Below, in pieces: positions 50,158-60,500 of a stretch of 64,000 bases of DNA. Within the stretch, counting starts at the first letter, position 1, and each line of letters begins with the position of its first letter. Origin of the DNA: Temnothorax longispinosus (lineage: Eukaryota; Arthropoda; Insecta; Hymenoptera; Formicidae); contig NC_092367.1 of assembly GCF_030848805.1 (NCBI RefSeq), positions 1,364,001-1,428,000 on the forward strand. Direction: 5' to 3'. A model generated the notes under the pieces. The model searched no databases, was not told where the DNA came from, and worked only from the letters and a program-made list of their open reading frames with translations. The translations under genes were made by a program, and so were the position numbers.

Positions 50158-52985
50158 ATGATCCTAGAAGATTATAAAGAAATTGTGGGATTTTGTGCCA
50201 TGTTTACTACGATGGCACAAATGTTATCGGGAACGTAAGTGTGTTACGATAATAAATATTTATTTATCGTCTTTCTCTATTTAGGTATGTAACTCATGTG
50301 TATCATACATTATGTAATCGATCATTAAGGGGATCCTGCAGTGACTGGCGAACTTCCTCGATGTCGATAATGTCAACCTTTCTAATTTTGTTTTCCCTTT
50401 ATCTGTCTTTGTCTAAAGCCCGTATCAGACTACGGATTGGGATTGAGATTGGATTGAAATTTAATCAATCAGAATAGAGAAAATTGATCTCAAGTTTAGT
50501 AAACTTTGCTCTGATTGGTCAAATTTCAATTCAATCTCAATCCCAATCCGTAGTTTGATACGGGCATTGCTCGCCATCTCTCGCAAGATCCAACAATTAC
50601 TGTTGCTGCTCTTCTTGTCATTCTGCATCCGTATTTGCATTACTAAAATAATTTTTTGATGGATTTTTTTCTGTACGCATTGAATCTTACTTCTCCTTGC
50701 ACGATATTATTCCTACATGTTTTCCCAAGGGCAGATGATAAACATTATGTATGTATAAACCGCAGAATTTTTGTTTTAAGCAAATATTGTCGTCAGGTGA
50801 CAGATGCGTATGTGCCCAAATAAGTAATATTTTTAATTTTTTGGTGTTTTTGATATAAAATCGCGTTTGTTACCCTAGATTTTTGTCCTTATTTAATTCT
50901 GTAAAAGATTTTTGCAATTCTATAAAGCCAATTAAAAGATCCATCGAAAAACGATAATGTCGGTAAATCATACGGCTGCAGGATCCCCTTAATTAAGGGT
51001 CGGCAGGAGACCCAGGCAAACTCAGGTGCACTCAGGTGCACTTTATGCACTAAGTGCACGTTAACCTGCACTTTAACTCCGTATTTTATTTATTATAAAT
51101 TTTTAAGAACCAAAATAGAAAACCGGCTTTGTACCGGGTTGCGGCTGATCTTACTGATTAAAACGAGCATAAGTTTAATAAGATTCGTTAATTAACTTGG
51201 CTAAAATTTGGGAAAAACCATTTGTAGCCGTGAACTACAAGTGGTTTTTCCCAAATTTTAGCCAAATTAATTAACAAATCTCATTAAACTTATGTACAGT
51301 AAGATCAGCCGCAACCCGGTACAGAGCCGGATTTTCCATTTTGGCTCTTGAAAATTTATAATAAATAAAATACGGACTCGCAGCTAACTGCAGCTAACCC
51401 AACCCGACAGAGGTCTCCACCGTGTCTCCTGCCGACCCTTAAAAGGATCCTGCAGCCGTATGATTTACCGACATTATCGTTAATCGATGGATCTTTTAAT
51501 TGGCTTTACAGAATTGCAAGTTTTTGGTCTAGAATTAAAGTCCGCACAAAAATCTAGGGTGGAAAACGCGATTTTATATCAAAAGCACCAAAAAATTAAA
51601 AATATTACTTATTGGGGCACATACACAGCTGTCACCTGACGACAATATTTGCTTAAAACAAAAATTCTACAGTTTATACGTACATAATGTTTATCATCCA
51701 CCCTTGGGAAAACATGTAGGAATAATATCGTGTAAGTAGAAGTAAGATTCAATGCGTACAAAAAAAGATCCATCTAATAATTATTTTAGTAATGCAAATA
51801 CGGATGCAGGATGACAAGAAGAGCAGCAACAGTAGTTGCCGGATCTTGCGTAAGATGGCGAGCAATCGAAAAAAGGACAGATGTCATTTCGTTAGACAAA
51901 GACAGATATAGAGAAAACAAAATTAGAAAGGTTGACATTATCGACATCGAGGAAGTTCGCCAGTCACTGCAGGATCCCCTTAAGGGGATGCTAAAGCGAC
52001 TCAATTACCGACAATTACAGTCAAAGGTCTAATTTTGAAACGGCTTTATAGATCGCAAAATCCTTTTACAGGAGTAAAGTATAAGTACTAATGAAGGGTG
52101 GGAATGTAAAATAATTAGTAATAATTAAAAAAATAATAACATTTCGGTTTGATTGAATTAATAAAACCGTGAGTATTCTGTTTCGGAAACATTCAGGATA
52201 AATTTTCATTTTTTAACATTTCTCATGTCTGTGACTTTGAATATCTATGACGGAAAAGCTTCAATCGTAGGTGTTCGAAAATGCATGGTTCCATTTTAAA
52301 AAATAAAGATGACATTCAAATCTCCTAAGCACCTCTACCTGGGAAAAAATGTTTACCTCCACAATATGTCCCCCTCGATACCACACAACTTTAAATTAAA
52401 GCATTTTTTCTTATTTTTAAAACTGTGGGAGTTATTCCAGGTGGCCGGTCTTAGGTGCCTCACCCTGTATACCTATCATGATTGATATAATAAAGATTTT
52501 ACTCTGGAATTCAAAGGAAACTTGACATAATGCACTGTTTCTTGCAAATTAAATATAAAATATTTTTTAAATTTTAGTTTCTTACAAATATTTATTAACC
52601 TCCATAAATATTAAGAAACGTTTAGAAAGTATTTTAAAAAATTAAATATATTAGTATTCATTTGATTGGTATCTATAACGACTGATATTGTACTGTATTA
52701 GTGTAAAGCTGCAATAACAATTTCATCATATTTTATGACTAATCAGTTTAATATCTGTTTACTATTAATATCTGCTAAAGTAGAGTATAAATCGTTATTA
52801 GGTATAATATAATAAAAAATTATAATGTTTTAAAAAAATGTTTATTTATACTAAATTTTATTACTATAATACTATATTTTTTATAATTTATAGACTAATA
52901 TGTCGCAACATATATAAGAAAGGTTCAGCCAGAGGAGTTGATCCAATGCCCTTTCTTGGTGGCATAGGAATGTAAGTATACGTAT

Positions 52986-53029
<44 letters not shown>

Positions 53030-54344
53030 GGGTGTTACATTTCAAACGTAACAGGTCGAATATCTCGATAACTAAATAAAATATCGAGGTCCGGTTTTTT
53101 TAGGTTGTATTGTTTCATTTGACCTTAACGCCTCCACCTAAGATCAATTTTTTTGTTATCGAAATTTGTCCGCCTTGAAACAATACAACTTAAAAAAAAA
53201 TCGGATCTTGATATTTTATTTAGTTATCAAGGTATTCAACCTGTTACGTTTGAAATTTAACATCCTGTGTATATAAGTTATTTAATTAAATAATACATAT
53301 TTTACAATAAATAACGATATATTATTTATATAGCGATACATTTTTATATAACGATATTTTTAGTACTCTTAGTTAGTAATTAATTGTAAAGATTAAATAT
53401 TTGTACGTTTATATATTTGTAATAAAATAATAATGTTACAAAAATTGAAAGTAAGTAAACTATAGATTATGTAACCAAATATTTTTTTAGATGCATATTG
53501 ATGCTTCGACACGCTTGGATGTTAGGTGATTCTAACATGATAAATGCTAATATATTTGGTTTATTAACAAGCACGATTTATATGATAATATATTACCGTT
53601 ATGCACCAAATACGGTACTTCTTCTGATATTGATATATTATTTTAAAATATATCTGATTTGCAATTGATCGACATTTTTTGTTTATTATATATTTTTTAT
53701 TTTTAGAATGAAGTGCTTAAATTAACATATAAAGTAACAATCTTTGTTGTAATTTTTCTTGTCTATGCACAAATAGAAGATCCAACAAATGTTGAATACA
53801 GATTTGGCATTGTGATTACAGTACTTCTCTTACTTTTAATTGCAGCTCCTCTTGTGCATCTTGTGAGTAGATCTTTTTTTGAGTTTTTTCTATCTTTTCT
53901 ATACATAGCTTAAATTTCTCTAAATATATTTTAATCATATTTAACACGATAGTGTCATAATTAAAATATTGTTTTTTAGAAAAAGGTTATACAAACAAAA
54001 AACACAGAAATCCTTCCATTTCCACTTATCTTTATGGGTACACTAGTTTCATTTCAGTGGTTATTGTATGGTATTATCATTGATAATGTTTTTGTTATTG
54101 TAAGTATTCTTTGCAATGTAGTTATTTAAATATTTAAAGACACAAAAGATTATTTTTTATATATATTACTTTTATATACATTATATATTTTATATACATA
54201 TTGTTAATATTGCATCACATATATTTATAGTTTCAGAATGCAGTTGGTTTGACTCTTAGTGTAGCTCAACTGTCTCTATTCGTGATATTTCCATCCAAAA
54301 TGTCACAAGTTGAATTATTGAATGAGCAGAGTAAAGAAGATTAA
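50158..54344 (+). CDS. SWEET1: SWEET sugar transporter, six exons, 222 aa
   Basis: Exons 50158-50234, 52894-52971, 53491-53614, 53707-53862, 53980-54099, 54231-54344; all GT-AG, in frame, 223 codons with stop. The protein is a seven-helix MtN3/saliva carrier that moves mono- or disaccharides across plasma or Golgi membranes by facilitated diffusion. Two triple-helix repeats are visible: the first has YKEIVGFCAMFTTMAQMLSG, the family motif DPMPFLGG and the following helices; the second has EILPFPLIFMGTLVSFQW. Length is the animal norm. A possible AATAAA follows at 54360-54365. Intron 1 (2.66 kb) contains a large palindrome of transposable elements and intron 2 a further MITE, yet the exons are intact. 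Insects usually have one such gene (slv in Drosophila). Confidence 0.95.
50325..50992. mobile_element. TTAA-site element, left arm of the SWEET intron palindrome
   Basis: TTAA at 50325-50328 and 50989-50992; ends GGGGATCCTGCAGTGACTGG and the complement of GGGGATCCTGCAGCCGTATG. It is the same element as 51443-51979 in inverted orientation, but enlarged by a MITE at 50418-50566. A relative lies at 56491-57024. Confidence 0.82.
50418..50566. mobile_element. 149-bp MITE inserted in one arm only
   Basis: Inverted repeat GCCCGTATCAGACTACGGAT / complement of GCCCGTATCAAACTACGGAT, with long arms through TGGGATTGAGATTG. The opposite arm (around 51870) lacks it, so it came later. Confidence 0.85.
50993..51442. 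mobile_element. TTAA-site element, centre of the palindrome
   Basis: Between TTAA at 50993-50996 and 51439-51442; ends GGGTCGGCAGGAGACCC and the complement of GGGTCGGCAGGAGACACGG. It is itself a long hairpin, pairing through TACCGGGTTGCGGCTGATCT and CTAAAATTTGGGAAAAACCA to a centre near 51215. Confidence 0.82.
51439..51983. mobile_element. TTAA-site element, right arm of the palindrome
   Basis: TTAA at 51439-51442 (shared with the central element) and 51980-51983. Sequence is the reverse complement of 50329-50988 minus its MITE, with matching ends AAGGATCCTGCAGCCGTATG and CAGTCACTGCAGGATCCCC. No transposase is present. Confidence 0.82.
51984..52893 (+). other. Rest of SWEET intron 1
   Basis: AT-rich. 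It starts GGGGATGCTAAAGCG directly after the TTAA, perhaps an end of another decayed element, and holds a CACCCTGTAT element end near 52462. Nothing else is recognised. Confidence 0.4.
53005..53270. mobile_element. (AC)n microsatellite and 244-bp MITE in SWEET intron 2
   Basis: An AC run (53005-53028) leads into a foldback element at 53027-53270 with ends ACAGGGTGTTACATTTCAAA and the complement of ACAGGATGTTAAATTTCAAA. The arms continue through CGTAACAGGT and GATAACTAAATAAAATATC. Confidence 0.8.
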
Positions 54345-55204
54345 TTTTTTAAACTTAAAAATAAATTTTTTTATTTAAAATTATTCTTTATACAGGGTGG
54401 TTAAGTACTCTAGTAGTTAAGTACTCTAAAACATTTTAAGGTAGGCGTCTCGCTACGTGCTAGTCATGTGACTGTTTGTAGGTTTTCACGTTCAGAAATA
54501 TATTTCAGGCAATTTTTGCTAAGGGAAAAATAATTTTATGAAATATGGTGTAAAATTTAATACGTGACAAAGTATGTTACTTTTTCCAAATTATGTAATT
54601 TTTCTCATTTGACTCCGTTTTGATCAGCTGATCATGCGAGTCGTCGAGAAAGGTTACAAGTGAGAAAAATACTTTTCGATTGAATTTTGACAATTACTGA
54701 GAAAGGGTTTCAAAACGCATGACAGGGGTGTCAATCACTATCCAATTCGGCTAAGAAAGACGAGCCCCATAACCTACAACTACAGTGATTAGCCAGCGGC
54801 GTTGCCAAGTCTTCCCAACCTCACCTCGACCAAAAAATGTCTGCTCGATTACCGCATTTTTACTAAAATAAACTAAAAAATTAGCAGCGAAATCTCCGGT
54901 AAACTATATATTTTATGGTTGCATCGGATTCTTCGAAATCTAATGTACAAAAAGCAATGTTTTTTCTCACTTTATCTAATCGAAAAATGCGAAAATATGT
55001 GATTGAAACCGTGATAGAGCCTTCTTTTTCTGGTCGTCTGTATATGAAGTAATGCAAAATTTGTGATTTTCGAGATCGATTTTCTATAGTAAATAGTCGG
55101 TAAGGAGCCACAGAAAAAATCGACTGCAAAGCTGATCATATAATTTGATATAAAATCCAAAATCGAAAACTTTATCTAATACATGCCCTGACGAGACGAC
55201 TACT

Positions 55205-55360
55205 TTAAGGGGTGATTTCTCACACAAGCGCGTCACGCGTCGCGTCATTCATCGCAACCAATCAAAACATATTTTATTACATTATTTGTGACGGGATGTT
55301 TAGATTGGTTAACGACAGACGACGCGACGCGTGACGCGCTCAGTGGAAACTCAGCCTTAA
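55205..55360. mobile_element. 148-bp TTAA-flanked MITE
   Basis: TTAA at 55205-55208 and 55357-55360. Arms contain GCGCGTCACGCGTCGCGTC and its complement GACGCGACGCGTGACGCGC, followed by AACCAATC and its complement, unusually GC-rich for this region. Confidence 0.85.
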
Positions 55361-56149
55361 GGGGTAATACCTAGCCGGAAGCAAAAAATTAAAGGGTTTT
55401 TTGTGATTTTTTTGTGACTTTGCTAATAAATCGATCAATATGAAATTTTGAGGGGTTATTACACTTGTCTTGAGGTGCAAAAAAACATTTTTTATTTTAA
55501 TTTTCATTACAAAATGGCGGCGCATCAGTGCGCGGAAGGAGGGTCGATTTTTTCGAGGCTAGCAGTAGAAGTGTCAAACGAACGTATCTGGAACAATAAA
55601 AAAAATTTTTTTATAATCTACATGAGTATAGCTATAGAAGTACACATGGATATTAAGAAATATTGATTTTTGCAAATTTGGCAGCCATTTGGAAAAAAAA
55701 TCGATTTTCGACTAAAAAATCGGCCTTTATTTGTTTATAAAAATCGTAATTGTTTATCGATTTTAAAAATCGTGTGTACTTCTATAGATAATCTATCTAA
55801 GAAGCTACAGTTAAAATTTCAAGTTAATCGGATAAAAATTACTCGAGTTCTACTGCTAGCCGTGTCTGAAAAAGTAGTTTCGAGAAAAACGCGTTTAAAG
55901 TTTGACAATGTGTTTAGTACATGGTAAGATATAGACTTGCTGATTTTTTACCTTTACTCTGCTATCCCAGCACCATTTGTCATTTTGACGCGCTCGGAGT
56001 TGCTTTGAAAATTCGACTTTTACGAGCACTTAAAAAATTTTTTCAACAATAAATCATGTCAGCCATCATTCTTGACATGTTTTTACGCCATCTAAGCCAA
56101 AAAAAAAAAATGGTCAAAAAAAAAATTCCGGCTAGGTATTACCCCTTAA
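55357..56149. mobile_element. 785-bp TTAA-flanked element with perfect 20-bp ends
   Basis: TTAA at 55357-55360 (shared with the previous MITE) and 56146-56149; inverted ends GGGGTAATACCTAGCCGGAA are perfect. The interior has AAAATCGATTTT-like A/T motifs and a 199-codon-free mix of short frames without transposase similarity. Its ends resemble those of the element at 6308-7126. Confidence 0.88.
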
Positions 56150-56469
56150 GACTAAAACTTCATATAACCATATGTCCGAAATGGCTTACAATTAGTTTCA
56201 AAAATACAGGGTGTCAAAGTTAAAGGAAAAATTTTGTTATTTCCAAAAATTTCGAAAAACCACTCGGGTTATTTTGATGAAACTTTGTATTTGAAGGACA
56301 TAAAGACTGATCTTTTGGGACCATACATTATTTTTTATTCAAATTCGAAATTTTTGGAAATAACAATTTTTTCTTTAACTTTGACACCCTGTATTTTTGA
56401 AACAAACGTTTTGGACATATGGTCATATGAAGCTTACGTCTTGAATTTGTGAGAAAAATCACCCTTTAA
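56150..56469. mobile_element. Palindromic element between two TTAA-site elements
   Basis: Arms AACTTCATATAACCATATGTCC-type at 56158 and its near complement at 56410-56436 enclose an inner palindrome with ends TTTCAAAAATACAGGGTGTC and complement. The MITE-like ends CAGGGTGTCAAAGTTAAAG match a common insect element style. Confidence 0.7.
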
Positions 56470-56486
56470 AATCATTTTTAGAGTAC

Positions 56487-57028
56487 TTAAGGGGATCCTA
56501 TAGTGGCAGTAGTTACCGACATTTCTTTATTACAAGAAATCTATCGAATTGGCTTTACAGAATTGCAAAATTCTTTTACAGAATTAAAGTACGCACAAAA
56601 ATCTACCCCGCAACATACGATTTCATATCGGGAACGAAAAAAATTAAAGTAAAATTAAAAATTTTACTAATTTGGGCACATACAGCTGTCACCTGACGAC
56701 AATAACAAAAATACTGCAGTTTATATATATAAAATGACACCCAGGCGGGGTAGGGACAACATGTAGGAACAATATTGTGTAAAATAGAACTGATTCAACG
56801 CCTACAAAAAAAGATTTTCTCTAATAAAGTTTTATTAAGCAAAAGCACATTTAGGTTGATAGGATAAGCAGTATTGCGTGTAGCGAGAGATGGCGCAGCA
56901 ATCGAACAAGGACAGATGCCTCTCGTTAGACAAGGACAGATATAGATATATAACATAGAAAACAGGATTAGAAATGTTGACATTATCGATATCGAGGAAG
57001 TTCGGCCTTCACTATAAGATCCCTTTAA
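56487..57028. mobile_element. 534-bp TTAA-site element, relative of the SWEET intron arms
   Basis: TTAA at 56487-56490 and 57025-57028; left end GGGGATCCTATAGTGGCAG, right end ACTATAAGATCCC. Internal blocks shared with 50329-50988 include GGCTTTACAGAATTGCAA, GCACAAAAATCTA, CAGCTGTCACCTGACGACAA and ATCGAGGAAGTTCG. Confidence 0.85.
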
Positions 57029-57043
57029 CTACCACCTTGTATA

Positions 57044-58561
57044 TTTACAAGTAGGGGAGAGTGGGCACCCTTGAACCACGTTTTTTTAAATCACATTAAA
57101 AATGATTTTTAATAACTTTATTATAATATAAATGAGACTATTCGATGTTTAATATAATAAACTTTGTTTGTAAATGATTTAAGAAGTAAATTTTCAGAAA
57201 TATTTTGCAAAAATAATGATATTTCGAAATGTTGCGTTTTTCACAGTGGACCAAAAGCGTGGGGTCGATTGAGCCATAGTGTAGGGTACACTGTGACATG
57301 TAATGTGAAAGGTAGGGTATTCTGTGACACGTAGAAGAGATCTAATTGAAAACTGAAAACAAAGCCTCACAGCGACTCGATTACATGTGATCTGTAACTA
57401 AAAGGTGAAAAAAAAGAGAAAATAAGCGTAGTTCTGTAAGCGTGGAACAGAAGACCCCATCAACTTGCGTCATATTTGTGAAATAGACATTGCTTATTTT
57501 TGTGTAAATCTGGACTTGCTGTTTCTCTCTGTTCCTTGTGGTCGTCTCGTTACCTCGCACTATACCGCGCTACATATAGAATCGATTTTAGTCGATAAAT
57601 GCTATTATTTAAAAAAAATTTATTTCCCAAAGTTGGGACCACGCGCAATTCATTTTTCACATCGAAAACAACTTAAATGTAAAATTTTAAGTCGATTGGG
57701 AACAGGGGTCATTCGGAACTACACCCAAAAACAAATACAAATTAATTTATTCGTCAATGGGTATTGAGATTTACTTTAAAAATAAATATATTTAAATCAA
57801 GATGGATTCCCATGATAAACCAGGAACTGATAAACACCCATCTCGAAATTTTCAATATAATATAATGTAAATAAAGCATTGACAACGCGCACATAATTTT
57901 AGTAAATCATACAAACTTCGATAGTTTATGCTGAAATAATTATACGTATAATTAATTATAATTCTAAACTGACCTATTGGTATAATATTGTGTCATGTTC
58001 AACTTTTTCCATAATAATTTATTTGTTTATGCGGAGCGAATCAAGAGTGTGGGGTTATGATAGTCGGTAATATTTCGCTCCAAGATATGGAGGAATTATG
58101 TAAGTTCTATTGCTCTCAAATTTCTTATTTACCTCTGATATCAGAAAAAAATTTTAATATATACGGATACAATAATTAACCGACATCACAATATATGAGA
58201 ACATGCCATCGACGTGTACTTGCTCTGACTCCTGCGCCATCGTGCAGAACTGATGCGCACTTCAGTGCACATTAAATCCGTCATATATACATAAACCTCC
58301 GTAAAGTGTTGATATAAAACGTGTTAATTCATGAAATTCTCAATATTTTTTATTGCATGTAGTACGTATAATATACTCACCGACGAAATTCGACTGGATA
58401 ACCTTTCTGTCGGTGAAGGCCTTCACACATGAATCGACGGAAGACGTAAGACGTAAATCGATTTTTTAGTCTTCCGTCGATTCGTGTGTCCAGCGCTTGA
58501 GGCGGAGTCCCATGGCATGTATTGTCAAAGTGAAAGAAACGCGCGTTGAGGAGAACCAGTC
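57044..58561 (+). promoter_or_regulatory. Commd8: Spacer and upstream region of COMMD8
   Basis: No gene is supported. GTAGGGTACACTGTGACA and GTAGGGTATTCTGTGACA at 57282 and 57312 form a short direct repeat. A 66-bp hairpin at 58424-58489 (CACACATGAATCGACGGAAG with its near complement) lies 70 bp before the COMMD8 start codon. The core promoter is not identified. Confidence 0.4.
58424..58489. repeat. 66-bp hairpin upstream of COMMD8
   Basis: CACACATGAATCGACGGAAG pairs with CTTCCGTCGATTCGTGTGT. It is either a very short MITE or a structured 5' leader element. Confidence 0.75.
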
Positions 58562-60343
58562 ATGGAGAGCAGCACTCAGTCGTTGTACATCAGCCTCTTC
58601 AGCGAAGAGAAGAACGACGTCTTGAAGGAGGTCGGTAATGCAATAACATACTTGCTTTCGTCTGATAATCATGACTTATCTTATTTCGTGTTAAGTTGTT
58701 GCATGCGTGCGTCGACGAGATCTGTGGTCGCCCAGGACCATCGTATCGACAATTCGTCAACAGTATGGATTGGACCAGAGCGGAGTACGAAGGAGTGTAC
58801 AAGCTAATATCGTTACTGCTGCGGAATCCTGCCTCTCTCTATATGGTGGAAGAAAAGGTGTGACTCTGCTGAAAATTTAACTGTTATGTCTTATCGTTAA
58901 TTATACTACAACATAACTTATGTAATATAACTCTACACTTAAACTCTTTTGAATTCTTAGAGTAAAGGGCGATGGGTAAAATAGGCCAATTTCTGTCTAA
59001 AAAGTGTAACGTAACTTGGTACTCGTGTAGTAGACTGCTGGTCAGATGTAACAATAATCAATGGTCCTCTGGTTTTTTGCTCATGCTCGTTATTTGGATT
59101 CAATATCTATTCCTGGTGAATATTTAAATATCTTTTATGCCACACATGCATGGAAAGTGCCCCATTACGCACGCTACGTGTGCGTGATAGACCACTTTCC
59201 ACGCACTTGCAACATAAAATAGGGTGTGCAATCCGTGCGTAATAAGATGAAAATTCCTGGGTGCGGAGTTGACGCACGAGCCGAAGGCGAGTGCGGTCAC
59301 CGCACCCGGGAATTTTCATCTTACAGCACTTGTTACACAAATAACTATTATGTCGAAGCCTTTTCAGACTCTGATGACAAGGAATGAATTTACGAAACGC
59401 TATACTATACATTCTATACAATATAATACGAAGGTCTACCTTTAAAAACCTAATATGCCTCTAGGTATGAAAGTCTATCATTTTAACATCTTTAAAACTG
59501 TACAACGTGTATACACATCTGATGAGACTTAAGATTCTTTGAGAATGAGGCATTGACTATCTTTTTTAATTTTTATATTATAATATAAATTAAAATATTG
59601 ATTCTGTGACAGATTTAGTATTTCTGAATTACTTTATTTTGAAGTATTGCCTTAGTTTTTAGTACAAAAAATTATAAAACTAAACTATAATACAAGTCTA
59701 CAAGTAATTAAATAAGTGGAAAATCGTCATTAACCGAATTAATATTAAAAGGGATTTATTTCAATTCCGTTAAGGCGAATTTTGAGCATTTTCCCATTTA
59801 TACGGATAAAAATGCTACCATCGTATTCAGCGATCCAAAAAACATATGAGATTACATATATATATTTACGTTACACTTTTTAGGCAGAAATCGGTCTATT
59901 TTACCCATCGTCCTTTTACTGGAAAATTATCGTTTTCTAGATGCCGCCAGAATATCACGAGTTACCGGAGCAAGTGCAACAGAACATTCTTACTTGCTTA
60001 AAAGTGCGTAGGGAACAACTGACAAACGCTTTATTGAGGGATCATTACAAAAGGAAACTACCTACCGTAATCGATCATGATTGGAGATTGAAGGTATCAA
60101 ACAATCATTTTATCAATGACTGCATTCATTAATTGATCTCTATATTTATACCCTTGGCTTTAATCGCTTCGTTATATTTCTTTATAGTTGGTGATGGGTT
60201 CAAGCAAAATGGCCTCGTTAAGAGAATCTCTCCTTCAGTTAGATCTCACAGTAGAAGATAAGGAATCTCGACGCATTATAAATTTGGAACTGAATAAAGA
60301 CGAACTAGATACGATGATAAACAGTCTAGAAAGGCTAGTGTAA
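58562..60343 (+). CDS. Commd8: COMM domain-containing protein 8, four exons, 179 aa
   Basis: Exons 58562-58630, 58696-58857, 59941-60093, 60188-60343; the sum is 180 codons with stop and every junction is in phase. The first donor (GTCGGT) is weak but required by frame. N-terminal helical part includes LLHACVDEICGRPGPSY, which matches the COMMD8 signature after the first helices. The C-terminal COMM domain runs from DWRLKLVMGSSKMASLRESL to LNKDELDTMINSLERL. COMMD proteins assemble into the Commander complex with CCDC22 and CCDC93, which supports retromer/retriever recycling from endosomes and modulates NF-kB. Length (179) is close to the family's. AATAAA at 60459-60464 is the likely poly(A) signal. 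Intron 2 is almost filled by a 960-bp element. Confidence 0.93.
58961..59920. mobile_element. 960-bp element filling COMMD8 intron 2
   Basis: Left end AGTAAAGGGCGATGGGTAAA and right end complementary to it (AGTAAAAGGACGATGGGTAA), with arms of about 60 bp through AAAAAGTGTAACGTAA. A second palindrome sits inside (GATGAAAATTCCTGGGTGCG at 59248 against CACCCGGGAATTTTCATC). It ends 20 bp before the exon 3 acceptor. Confidence 0.82.
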
Positions 60344-60458
60344 TAGGTTTTGATATTTTTATAAAGAAAAAAGAAATGTATATGTATAAATGTACATAAC
60401 TCTTGTATATTAGTACTAATTGTAAGTTATAATATGCAGAACATAGGATCCGAGATGA

Positions 60459-60500
60459 AATAAATACTCGTCGCTGATATACTTTGTTTCACAGTTTATT
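60459..60500. other. Converging poly(A) signals
   Basis: AATAAA on the plus strand at 60459-60464 (COMMD8) and AATAAA on the minus strand at 60500-60495 (next gene) face each other 30 bp apart, so the two transcripts end within tens of bases of each other or overlap. Confidence 0.55.

Larger units (their letters stand above)
54391..57043. mobile_element. Outer foldback element hosting several TTAA-site insertions
   Basis: Left end TACAGGGTGGTTAAGTACTC and right end, read as complement, TATACAAGGTGGTAGTTAA. Taking out the insertion at 56491-57024 joins a right arm that complements the left arm through TTAAGTACTCTAAAA, showing the original element. No coding sequence. Insertions inside it are listed separately. 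Between 54440 and 55200 the sequence is unique, with no gene. Confidence 0.7.

Noticed and set aside
52473..52530. Possible continuation of aminopeptidase copy 2 exon 10 (ATTGATATAATAAA...)
   Set aside because: Similarity to 43320-43370 is short and gapped, and SWEET exon 1 would lie between the two halves; chance AT-rich similarity is more likely.
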